Below, piece by piece: positions 24,696 through 34,543 of a stretch of DNA of 64,000 nucleotides. Source of the DNA: Apostichopus japonicus (taxonomy: Eukaryota; Echinodermata; Holothuroidea; Aspidochirotida; Stichopodidae); assembly GCF_037975245.1 (NCBI RefSeq), contig NC_092579.1, forward strand, positions 503,001-567,000, given 5' to 3'. Positions within the stretch are counted from its first letter, which is position 1; the number at the start of each line of letters is the position of its first letter. A model generated the notes under the pieces. It was not told the DNA's origin, did no database searches, and was given only the letters and a program-made list of their open reading frames with translations. The position numbers and the translations under genes are program-made.

Positions 24696-27600
24696 CAGTG
24701 AAAGGCGATGGTTCTTGGTTAAAGGATGACACAGCCATTGCACAAGCTGACGATTCTTCTAGTCTGCAAAATTAAATATTCTTGAAGTAATTAGCAACAT
24801 CTAGCAACTATTGAACATAGTCTCCAAGGTCTAAAGGCTAAATGCTTTGACGAGCATATGCACAGCTTTGACCACAGATAGGTTTACACTAGTTTTGCTT
24901 TACTCACAGAGGGCAAGTATTGTTACAAATAAAAATCTAGTACTGCATAAGGTCTCTTTAGGTAAATGAATAGAAGTTAGACCAATCCTAGCAAGAACTT
25001 CTCCAAAGGCAGGCTGCTTATGACGAAAATTCTGCTAGGATTAAAAAAAAAATCAGATTTTAAACTTTTGCACTTTTCCTTTACTCAATGAACATCTATA
25101 GTGCCAACAAATATGTTCACCAACTCAGCATTGATGGATAGAATTTCAATTTGGTGACTCACAAATGCACCATGGTCAACATTTTGGTGAGCAATCAAGG
25201 GCTGGTCACGGTTAAGCTTCAGTTTAACAGAACTATAACTAGCATAAACAATTATATCAACTCTAACATTCCAAACATAGACGACAACCTAGGAAGTAGT
25301 TTCTCTTCGCAACTGGAGTTCAGCTCAGCACAACTTCACAGCATGATTTACCATTTTGAGAGCAAATTTAATTACCAAGTCAAAGATTAGAAGCATAACT
25401 TTGATTATTCTCCATCAAAAATATTTTACATAGCAACATTGAAAATTATTGATAAAGAAATCATACTTTCCCCTGGAATTGGAAGTAAAAAAATTGTGTT
25501 TGAGGAACTTATTTGACCACCATTTACAGAATGCATTGTAGATGATACAATGAAAGTCCTGAATGAATGATTTTGCAGCAAAAGCTGAGATACAATCGCA
25601 GAGTAAGTACTGTAGTTGTTCAGTTCTTTCGTGAGGCAGCTGGGATGAACTTCAGAAGTCCACACATTTGCAATAACATTGAATGTCAAATGAAAACTGT
25701 CTACTTTAAAGGAAGCTGAAAGCACAAATGTGACAAAAGTGTATCCAACACATCAAATATGCCCGTCCAAGTGAATATTGCATATGAGAATTTAATTTAT
25801 AAATATTTTTTCTTTTGTATCCTTTGAGTTTTTCAAGGATCTAAATTACAAACAGCACCAATGACAAATTGAGAGAGTGATGGTCTTCAAGTTGTCCATG
25901 AGATCTCTCATCCCACCCCTAGCTTTTTCCCTGCAATACTTCCAAAAAACAAAAAGAAAATGAAAGATTAATTTAAATGTCGAGAAATTCTTTGGGATAT
26001 ATCTATCTTTTCTTCATAATTAACTCAAATAAACAAAGATAAACTTTAAATATTTGTTAAAGTTTAAATATCACTGTTGAAGATCTAGCAGGTCTGCCTG
26101 GCACATTTAGCAGTTAATTACTGCCATCTTTATCCTACAAGTGTTTGAAGAGGTAACATCTCACTTACCTTACGTAAGCTACTCCAATACATAGCTTTGT
26201 ATCAGCATCTCGGAGTACTTTACACGCTGTCACCGTTCCGCAGCTGAGGAAGAGATCACTAACATCTTCATTTTTAATCTCTTCAGGAAGACCTTCAACT
26301 TGGAGCACATTTGGACCTGATAAAGGCAAAACCTAAAAACAGATTGAAATATGATAGTTTTCATAACGGTGAATGTCCAATGGAGAAAGGGTCCTACAGT
26401 GTGATACATTATCAACCAGGAAAGGCAGTGAACAATGGAATACAATAGACAACAAGCAAAGTAATATTTAAACAATAAGTCATATAAACATTGGGGAAAT
26501 TATTTATTTTAGTCTACAGTATCTTTCAGGCTTCAAAACATTATTGTATCTATTCCATTAATTTGAACATCATCAGATGCCATCTGGTGGAAATCTCAAC
26601 CTGGGAGACATTCTAAACCCTGATCAAGAATATCTTGACAATAGTATTCCACCTCCTAGTAACAATTTCATTGTAAAGTTATGAAGAATATTTGCAGTTG
26701 AAAGAAACACACAAACATAATGCCAAACAGTATGACTTACATCTCCGGCCTCAAACTCTTCTTGTTTTCCAAGTAGTCTGTAATTTACTTCATTTTCTGT
26801 TTCCGCACTATTTGATATCTCAGTTTGTAAAGGCTCTTTACTATCAGCATTCAATATTTCCTCTCCTAATTCATCATTTGTTGTACTGATTTCCTTAAGA
26901 GATACCTCAGTTTTTCCTTTATCTTGTCCAGTATCTCTTGCATTCTCATTTGTTTTACTGATTTCCTTAGATAGGGTACTAAGAGATACCTCAGTTTCTC
27001 CTGCATCTTGTCCAGTCTCTCTTGCATTCTTCTCACGCTCATTAGATCTCTCAAGTAGTGAAGATTCTTCACTTTTAGATTCCAAGGCATTACTCTCAAT
27101 GTTACCAGATTTGCTAGCCTCTACGGTAATCGCAATATTGTAAGTACAATTGTTTTCAACATAACAATGAGTACCTTTTCCCCCACTGGGGTCAACCTCA
27201 CTTTTCCTGTTTGGTTTATCAGACCTAGCAGAACTATCAAGATGCTCCTCAGAATGAGACCTGCAAATGTTACCAACAGAAGCAGAGTCGAAACTCTCTG
27301 CCTGATGGTTTTGTTTGTTTCTATCTTTTTTAATAGTACTACCAATACTTTTGTGATCAACTGCGTGAGCATTAGATCCAGTTTCCATTCTTTTCAATCC
27401 AGGCCATTCTTCAGAGTGGTTTGTTTGGACTCTTGGAGGACAAGTTCTTCGAGAGTGTCCAGAAGATTGAGAAAAAGTACTTTTTGCTTTCACATTGAAA
27501 TTATGGGCTTGTTGACCGAGAAACTTTTCCAAGATAAAACCTTTTCCTTCTTTGATATCCATTTTCTTGGAGTCTAAACTTCTCCCAATTAGTCTTTCAC

Positions 27601-27709
27601 GTGATAAGTATGAGTGAGATGTGGAGCTGACAGACGGCTGACCTCCCCTCCCTGCTCCCCGCACAGTCCTTCCATCCTTCGTCTTGAGTCTTCTAGCTGG
27701 TAACTTGGG
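24696..27709 (-). CDS. RRM-domain protein with long disordered N-terminal region (partial, three exons)
   Basis: Three minus-strand exons join in frame: 26,741-27,709 (323 codons, phase 0), 26,169-26,332 (164 nt) and 24,696-24,763 (68 nt). Donors are GTAAGT, GTAAGT and GTAGGT. The first exon encodes a Ser/Glu/Lys/Thr-rich, probably disordered region that starts with a basic patch (KLPARRLKTKDGRTVRGAGR) and contains an internal duplication (TGQDAGETEVSL, then TGQDKGKTEVSL). The second and third exons together encode an RNA-recognition motif. RNP2-like VLQVEGLP is followed by EDVSDLFLSCGTVTACKVL, RNP1-like IGVAYVRL, and helix-2 residues EESSACAMAVSSFNQEP. RNP1 lacks the usual aromatic at its third position (V), so RNA binding may be altered. 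The chain is open at the 3' end (phase 1 donor), so beta-4 and the C terminus lie in unseen exons. The family name is unknown to me. Confidence 0.75.
25426..25722 (-). CDS. coding-like open frame inside an RRM-gene intron, doubtful
   Basis: After a good acceptor (CATTTGTGCTTTCAG) a 98-residue frame runs to TAA. It includes FHLTFNVIANVWTSEVHPSC and a hydrophobic tail, and looks like an extracellular domain fragment. It is not in phase with the preceding RRM exon and would interrupt the RRM, so it is not an exon of that product. A second coding-like frame lies on the opposite strand at 25,151-25,390 (contains QGLVTVKLQFNRTITSINNY). Both may be relics of an inserted gene fragment, or chance. Confidence 0.2.
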   Translation of the reverse strand, partial: LSASFKVDSFHLTFNVIANVWTSEVHPSCLTKELNNYSTYSAIVSQLLLQNHSFRTFIVSSTMHSVNGGQISSSNTIFLLPIPGESMISLSIIFNVAM

Positions 27710-30012
27710 CTGTAAATACAAAATAAGTATTCAGTGTGTTTAATATTTATATCGTGGTCAAAATGTAAACAATTTTACAAGGAGTAATGTGTCAAGCACA
27801 TTTTCTTTGTAAATTTTGTACTCACTGTAATTTTGTGAAGAGACTGAAAAGTTAGCAGCTGAACCCTGTGTACAGTACTGACCACAATCTGGTACCAATT
27901 TTGCAGGTGGTCTATAGAACAAGCTGCAAAATCTTCTTTGGTTGTAGTCTATCGCTCAATGAGCTCAATTTATCTTCACATTATAGATTGTATACCAGCA
28001 TTGGAAGTTTCTTAATGTATGACAGGGAAAGTCCCCAGTACTGTTGTTTGCTATGGAATGATCTGTACATTACATAATATATTGTGTGCTGTAATAACCA
28101 GTACTGTACATCATGTTTTGACACCTACTGTACTCTGCTCTGCAATTTATCATGTTTTGCTGTAACTGCACAAGAATGACTACTGAATGGAAATTTGATG
28201 TTATTATGTAAATATACCACGATACATCATTGAAGCTGATACCTTTGTTAAAACCTGAATCAAGACATAGCACTTGATTGAAGTCAACATCCAGTCTTAC
28301 AGTGATATGGGTGGCACCTAGAGGCCTATGGGTACAGACCAATGCAACATCAATGTGGCTTTAGTGAACAGGCCAGTTGGGAGGATGCCAGTATTTTTAC
28401 TAAATCTTGTCAGACAAGCAAGTTAGCCTCAGGGAAGATGTCAATCCCCTTGACCAAGCTGATCTCAATCCCTTGATAAGTGTGTTACAGACATTGGTAT
28501 TCTATCTTATTGTTTCTTATCTTGGTTTGTGATTGTCTTTGCTTCACTTTTCCATTTTTATAGCATTTCTGATCAAAGTGCTTTGATTTAGTTGTGAATG
28601 ATTAAAGGTGCTTTGGAAGATTAAATTTCACAACTTGTTACTACTGGATTGATTTTAAGCCACAAATTTATCCTTATATACTAACATTACGATTAACTCA
28701 GCTGACACCTACTGTAAGCTATCATTTTGAAAAGTGATTTGATTAGTTTCTACTCTTGTTCTGTCTTAGGTCTTCTGTATGGCTTCTATAGACATTCATA
28801 GTTACAATAGCACTACTGTTCTGCATGTTCCCTCACATATCAACTCATGTCAACATTTATTTAGCCAGCATTCCTATAGTTTGTGTAGGCTAGAGCTCTG
28901 GATTTCATTTTCTTCTCATTTTGAAAATAGTCCGGACCTCTCTGATTTGTGTTGTACGGACAGCATTACCTATTTATTTTCTACCAAATGCAAATCCAAC
29001 GGTTAAATCATTAATATTTCTTCAGTTCTGTTTCGTAATGACATATTGTTCTGTGGTCCCAACAATAGCTTCTTTGTCTCTTTCTCTGCAAGCACTGCAG
29101 TATATCTTCAGCTCTCAGTAAATATTTTGAAAAGATTTCAATAGCTTGTCAGACAAAGTTGACCTCAGTTCTGTTGGGATGTATTTCAGGTTTTTGAATT
29201 GGCATACCACAGGTTTATTACACAGTTTAAAAGATTGTCTACTTTGGCTAGCAATACTTAAGTTGTATTGGCATATCACATGAATTACACAGTTTAAAAG
29301 ATGGTCTACTCTGGCTAGTAATACTGAACAGTAATACCATGAATAACCCAGGGTTGGGAAACTTTGCTGAATTTCCTGGGAACATGTTTGCTAGTTACAC
29401 CAATTTCCTGCTATTGTTCACAAGGTGGACCACAGTGCACATGTAGCATACCAGCAACAATGCATGGACCTCAGTTGTCTGGCCGTAACAACAGCACAGA
29501 TAAATTGCAGGATACTTGGCTAAGTGATGAAATCTTGGCATGTTTCCAAGAAGTTTCTGATCCTATTTAAAAATTCTTCAATGCCCATATATCTCAACAG
29601 AAACTGTAGCTTCAACCTGGTATATCCTATTTCATTTTAAGCTATGTTGAACTTGCAAACATTATCATTGCAGCCATTCAGTGCGTATTGTATGTCTTCA
29701 GAATGTCACACCACATTTACGCAATAAACATGACATGGAAACTTCATGGTTGAAGCATGTGGTTAGAACAAAGGCTGACTTTGCCAAAACTAGTGTTACA
29801 CTAACAGTGAGCAAATTAATCAATAATATATATATTGCCATAACAGTCCCTGAAACTAATCTTTAATTCATTATGAAAATTTATCGCATTTACATGAAAT
29901 CGTTCAGTTCTCTTTGAGCTACAGTGCGTACAATAGTTCCTAAAAGATGATGATGCTCTTGTGGTAGCCAATTTGCTAGCATCACCATATGCACTTCATG
30001 ACAAAGATGTGA
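27710..30012. other. no supported exon; candidate 5' intron of the RRM gene
   Basis: If the first exon is at 31,405-31,539, this is intron. The only structure noted is a diverged duplication at 29,190-29,330. No plus-strand gene is supported; the short frames here have no splice context. Confidence 0.45.
29190..29330. repeat. two-copy tandem duplication of about 70 bp
   Basis: ATTACACAGTTTAAAAGAT followed by GTCTACT, TGGCTAG and AATACT occurs twice, with a few substitutions between copies. No terminal repeats were seen. Confidence 0.6.
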
Positions 30013-30020
30013 CAAACGTC

Positions 30021-31105
30021 GGGTCACACTAATTAGCGTCAACAGGCCGATTTCACGACAACTCACGACAACTCAAGACAACAAGTTTAAAATACCATCA
30101 AATACAATTGATGTTATCAGAGTATATCTGGAAACACGTTTAAAACTGACTGGAACCAGCGTGCATACATATTTTTCACGGGAAAAAATGTTTTTGTCGT
30201 AAAAATCACCAACTTTTTCCTAACGTTGAATTGGACGATGTGGTGCTATTGCGCTTGCGCAATGACATTGGACCGAACCATTACACTACAGGCAAGTGCA
30301 AGTTTTCAATCGAGAATGGTGCCCACACACTGGTGTCAATGTATGATGGACTTGGCAAAAGGCGACGAGCGCCATCTAATTTTACTTAACTACTTTTTAT
30401 GAGAATCATTTGTTACTATACTACCACTAGGGTCAGTGAGTACTACTACTTTTTGTGAATGGTCTTCTATTCATTTTTACATAGCCATTCCTAAGTTTAA
30501 CCAGATCGTGTTATATTCAGGGTAAGCTTTAATTCATGATTGTGTGATAGGATTTAATTGCAGAGTGATGAAGAGTGCATTTGATTTCGAAATTGCTGAC
30601 AGAGAGAAAAATAAAACCAGGCAAAATGATAGTAAGCAAGACTCTGTAAAGTTAATAATGACATATGTATATTACAATAGAAAAACAAAAAGAAATATTC
30701 ATTATTTTAAAACATTCAATGATTTGACAGAGAGAATAATAAAACCAGGCAAAATGATAGTAAGCAAGACTCTGTAAAGTTGATAATCACATATGTAAAT
30801 TACAATGGAAAAACAATAAGAAATATTCATTATTTTTTGAACATTAAATAATTTGATTTGGAGTTCATTCACCATACTTTGGTGCTATATTACTACGTCA
30901 ACCCACCTTACCGACACTGTACACAAGGCAGTTCCCAAACCTAGCACAAACCCACCCATATTATAATGATAACATCAATTGTATTTGATGGTATTTTAAA
31001 CTTGTTGTCTTGAGTTGTCTTGAGTTGTCTTGAGTTGTCTTGAGTTGTCTTGAGTTGTCGTGAGTTGTCGTGAAATCGGCCTGTTGACGCTAATTAGTGT
31101 GACCG
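30021..31105. mobile_element. hAT-like non-autonomous element with 8-bp target duplication
   Basis: A 1,085-bp element is flanked by identical CAAACGTC at 30,013-30,020 and 31,106-31,113. Left end GGGTCACACTAATTAGCGTC; right end, reversed, CGGTCACACTAATTAGCGTC. The terminal inverted repeats continue for about 98 bp on the left (to about 30,119), through GGCCGATTTCACGACAACTC and AAATACAATTGATGTTATCA. The right arm (from about 30,968) is longer because it has extra copies of the 10-mer TTGAGTTGTC. An 8-bp duplication fits hAT, but P and Merlin elements also make 8 bp. No transposase is encoded; the inner open frame (30,544-30,777) covers a duplicated segment. It lies about 300 bp from the candidate first exon of the RRM gene. 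Confidence 0.88.
30595..30840. repeat. 131-bp tandem duplication inside the hAT-like element
   Basis: The phrase AAAACCAGGCAAAATGATAG and the following bases (AAGCAAGACTCTGTAAAGTT, then AAATATTCATTATTTT) occur twice about 131 bp apart, with a few differences. The duplication is confined to the interior of the 30,021-31,105 element. Confidence 0.75.
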
Positions 31106-31404
31106 CAAACGTCCTAATGTTATAATTTGTGCATAACCATGCATTCAATATGCCAATCACAGTCTCTACACTGTAAAAGCAGCCTGAACAGTGATCGAAG
31201 CTCTGTGAACAGCTTTGCTTATGATGAGTAAGAATTATTTAAAATATTGGCACAGCTTCCTGGGGAGCATGAGCCAATAAAATCATCAGAACTTTTTCAT
31301 TAGCCTAGTCCTAGCCGAGCTAATGTATCATGTATGCCTAGGCTAGCTTGTTATTTTCCTATGAAGGCTAACTCAAGTCTAACTTCTAGGCCTTGGGTCA
31401 GTAC

Positions 31405-31539
31405 CAATTGATCTCCTGAAAATGTGCAAAGGCAATCAGGTATTCTGACTTCGAGTGGATGCAGCTTCTTCATCATCCCCCTTCCTATGGCGTCTAAAGA
31501 ATGTGGGCTGTTGGCATGATACTTTGTAAACCCATCCAT
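31405..31539 (-). CDS. candidate first coding exon of the RRM gene
   Basis: An ATG with strong context (CAACATGG) opens a frame that reads MDGFTKYHANSPHSLDAIGR and continues KKLHPLEVRIPDCLC. If the donor at GATCAATTG|GTACTG is used, the exon is 45 codons in phase 0, which matches the phase-0 acceptor of the 27,709 exon. The donor is weak and the open frame runs on to 31,351, so the join is an inference. Alternatives are a separate short gene or a 5' exon spliced differently. Confidence 0.35.
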
Positions 31540-32030
31540 GTTGCAACTTTATAGAGCTACAAACGTACAGTTCTTTTACGCGCTCCAACTACTGCTCAAC
31601 AACAACAGTTTTACGTGAGCTGCGGTAACGATGAGTTCCGCGACGCAGAGTCAAGTTGTTACCAGAACTTACAAAAACAAGCTTTCCACTTAAAAAAAAT
31701 ACACGTGCATCGTTGCATGCGGTTATGTGGTAACGTATAATATTTTGCCTGTACACAGGTGGCAAAAGGTGGAAGCAAAAACTGACTTAGCAGATGGGGA
31801 TTTCCCTTCACATCTCAATGCAACCTCTTTACTAATTGGTTAAAATTTTTATTTTGTCAGGAACTTGACCAATTGCATGGAACGTAATGTAACAAGATGA
31901 AGTAACCGAGGAACTGTGTAGTGCAGTATACAGCGAGTTTTGCGAGAACTAGGGAAGCCTTACTTAGTTCCCCTCCAGCATAGCGAGCACTAGGCCTATA
32001 TAGTATTACTAATAACACTTTTTGCTCAAA
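31540..32030. promoter_or_regulatory. probable bidirectional promoter, COX19 / RRM gene
   Basis: A 491-bp gap separates the COX19 ATG from the divergent candidate first exon. The half near 31,560-31,740 is richer in CpG than its AT-rich surroundings (TTTTACGCGCTCC, GAGTTCCGCGACGCAGAG, ACACGTGCATCG). An ACACGTG word at about 31,701 resembles an E-box. No TATA box stands out. Promoter activity is inferred from the head-to-head layout. Confidence 0.45.
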
Positions 32031-34543
32031 ATGTCGACAGCGATGAACTTCAGTCAAAAGAGTTTCAAGCCAAAACCCCCCGATAAAGGCAGCTTTCCAC
32101 TTGACCATGAGGGTAAGCTTAGTAGTAGGCCTTACGTTAGAGTTTTTAGCAAGGCCTACTGTAACGCAGGCAGCCAGGTGCCCAGGTCTTAACTTTTTGC
32201 TAAGAGTAAGACTAAGTTATATGTTAACGAACTTGATGCAGATATTCTTTGAACATTTTGCCGATAATAACTTCTTTTCCCCTAGCTCTCTTATGTGACA
32301 TTTTGCGTGCCTGTCAGTGTATTGAATGTTACTTCATTTAAATGGTGGATGATTGTCAGATGCCTTAGTTTAGAACATCTCATCCAGAAAAGTATTCATT
32401 ATGAACAAAAAATGTAATTTTAAAAATCTTAAAGGTTACTGGATGTTTTGTTCTTTACCACTTAGTACAGCTGGCCTCCTATGTGAATGACAGGCTATGA
32501 AAATTTATTCAGTGATCTTGGTTGCCTTGATCTGTGACACGTGAATGAACTTAAGTAATGTAAATTTTTACTTTGTCAGCATGAGCAATCACAGCTTAAG
32601 TGCATCCCTTTCATTGATTTTTTCTATTTCCTCACAATGTTTATATAATAATAAGATGGTGAAGACAATACCAAGCAAAAAAAATAATAAGTAATAAATC
32701 TAATAATGGAAATTACGGAGAGAAAATGGTCCATGGAAGGGCTTGAAAGCCGTAGCTTGTACAAGAAGCCTACCAAAACTAAATATAACATGTATAAAGG
32801 ATATGGGACAGTACAAACAATCCAGAGACTGTTCCATGAACAATTCTAATCAGAGACAGTGCATCAAATCCAGAGACTTACCCCAGAAATTTATCAGGAA
32901 TGCCTAGCCATGGACCTTGCTACAGTACTGTACATTCTAGGCAGTGTAATGATGATGCAAGAGAAGGCAATATACTTTGTATGTTTAGGAAAATTCTTAT
33001 ATATTGAAAGAAAGGACTTTGTGGATAAATTGTTAAAGCAGTTGGTTACACTTCCTCCTGAGTACTGGATGCTGTTCAGGGTTGGAAATCTTACATTCCT
33101 AATGCACCCAGTGAAGGAGGTTATCTGCCATGAAAGGCCTCAGCTTCTCAACCTAACCAGGCCTCAGCTTCTCAACCTAACCACCCAAGAAGTACATGGC
33201 ACTTGTCATTTAGCCTCTGAAGAAGATCCTGCTAGGATCAAAAAGTCAGGCCAACTCACATTTACACATTCTCGTACACAGGCTCTCTAGTGGATAAGCA
33301 GTTTGCTAACAGTTTTATTTTATTTTGACCCTAGAAGTTAGCAGGTTTTGTGAGGGCATTTAATGTAGGTTTCAAATATTCTTCTGCTGCTTTGATAACA
33401 TATCTCTTATAGATTTCATTTATTTACTGAGAAATAAAATGTGAGATCAGAGCTACCATAGCATTTAATAATACTGTAAGTGAAAGTGCATTGTTGATAT
33501 CTTTTGTTTTGGATTCTTCTTTCATTCTCTCATTTCTCTTGTCAATCTGGATTCTTCACTTTACTCATTGTGACATTTTAACAGGCGAACCAATTTCTAT
33601 AGTCAGGACCAGAGCACTTCATGTTTAGGAATTGATTCAACTTTTGTTCATCTGTAAAACTTTCTTTCAGGAGAATGCCGCAAGTTTAAAGAAATATACA
33701 TGGAATGTATAAGAAACAACCGTTACAATTCTCACAAATGTAGAATGGAGTCTAAGCAATATTTAGAGTGCAGAATGGATAGGTAAGAGACATTTGTTTA
33801 CAGTGTCCTATCAATTGATACTTTTAAAAGTAGTTACTTCCTCTAAGAAACCTGGTTAAAAGTCATCGATATCATCCCAAATGTTTATGCTCATCACATA
33901 TTTTTCGGCACTCAAATTGCATTTCCACTCTTGGATTATTGGATATTTAGTTGTATAACACAGAAATTCCTGAATTTCTCTGATAATAGTCACAACTAGC
34001 AAGAACGTACTTATGAACAGTGGGACGGTTGGCCTACCCAGCTGGACCTTCAATAATTAATTCTGTACAATTAGAAACTAGCATTTATTTACAATTGTTT
34101 GTTGGACAATGAATATAATCCTATCCATGAAAGTTAGGCTGTCCAGGCAATGCCAGTACAGTTACTGCAAGGTTGAATGTCTCGATGAGTAAACATGCCA
34201 CACAGTATCTACAGGGTGCACTGTAATATAAAAGTTTAATGTAAATGTTATACTTTTTGCTGAGTCATATGTACAGTTATATAGTACGCAGGGGCTCACT
34301 ATAGAATGATTGAGGCCAGTGGGCTCAATTAACAAACAGAAAGCAACAAACTCATCAACATATATGTAAACTGTCACTCAAGGACAAAACTGAATATGAG
34401 ATTAAATTTGAAGAAACCTCCAAATGTCTTTCCCATCTTTTCTCAGAGATTTGATGGCCAAAGAACCTCTAGACAATCTTGGCTTTGGAGACATGGACAA
34501 GGGAGACCAAAAAACAACAGAGTCAAAGGAAGATAAAAGGTGA
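32031..34543 (+). CDS. COX19: cytochrome c oxidase assembly protein COX19
   Basis: Three exons, 32,031-32,112, 33,671-33,782 and 34,447-34,543 (TGA at 34,541-34,543), give 96 residues. Introns are GT-AG (GTAAGC, GTAAGA; acceptors TTTCTTTCAG and TTTTCTCAG). The N terminus [20 protein letters not shown] and the phrase [11 protein letters not shown] are near-invariant in the COX19 family. The CHCH fold is complete: two CX9C motifs, [11 protein letters not shown] and [11 protein letters not shown], then [11 protein letters not shown] typical of the family tail. Length is close to the roughly 90-residue vertebrate protein. COX19 is a small soluble protein of the cytosol and the mitochondrial intermembrane space; it is oxidised through the Mia40 route and supports copper-dependent assembly of cytochrome c oxidase with COX11. 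Intron 1 (1,558 bp) holds a retroelement-like relic. The gene is tail-to-tail with TEFM. Confidence 0.97.
32859..33330 (+). mobile_element. retroelement-like relic in COX19 intron 1 with hammerhead-like core
   Basis: A 143-codon frame without recognised domains contains a 24-bp direct duplication (GGCCTCAGCTTCTCAACCTA, twice). It ends in a stretch that reads CTCTGAAGAAGATCCTGCTA, then GGATCAAAAAGTCAGGCC. CTGAAGA, a GATCC/GGATC stem and AAAA in the place of GAAA match the layout of a degenerate hammerhead-ribozyme core, as found at the ends of Penelope-like elements and retrozymes. The tail GTGGATAAGCAGTTTGCTAA then TTTTATTTTATTTT recurs inverted at 45,204-45,245. Class is an inference. Confidence 0.4.

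Noticed and set aside
24984-25040. Short inverted repeat AATCCTAGCA / TGCTAGGATT
   Set aside because: Only about 10 bp of pairing with a long loop and no flanking duplication; could be chance.
26624-26740. Continuation of the RRM-gene long exon past 26,741 to a stop at 26,624
   Set aside because: A consensus GTAAGT donor at 26,740-26,735 and a phase-matched RRM exon at 26,332 show it is intron read-through.
31857-32108. 83-codon minus-strand open frame
   Set aside because: Shadow of COX19 exon 1 and its 5' flank.
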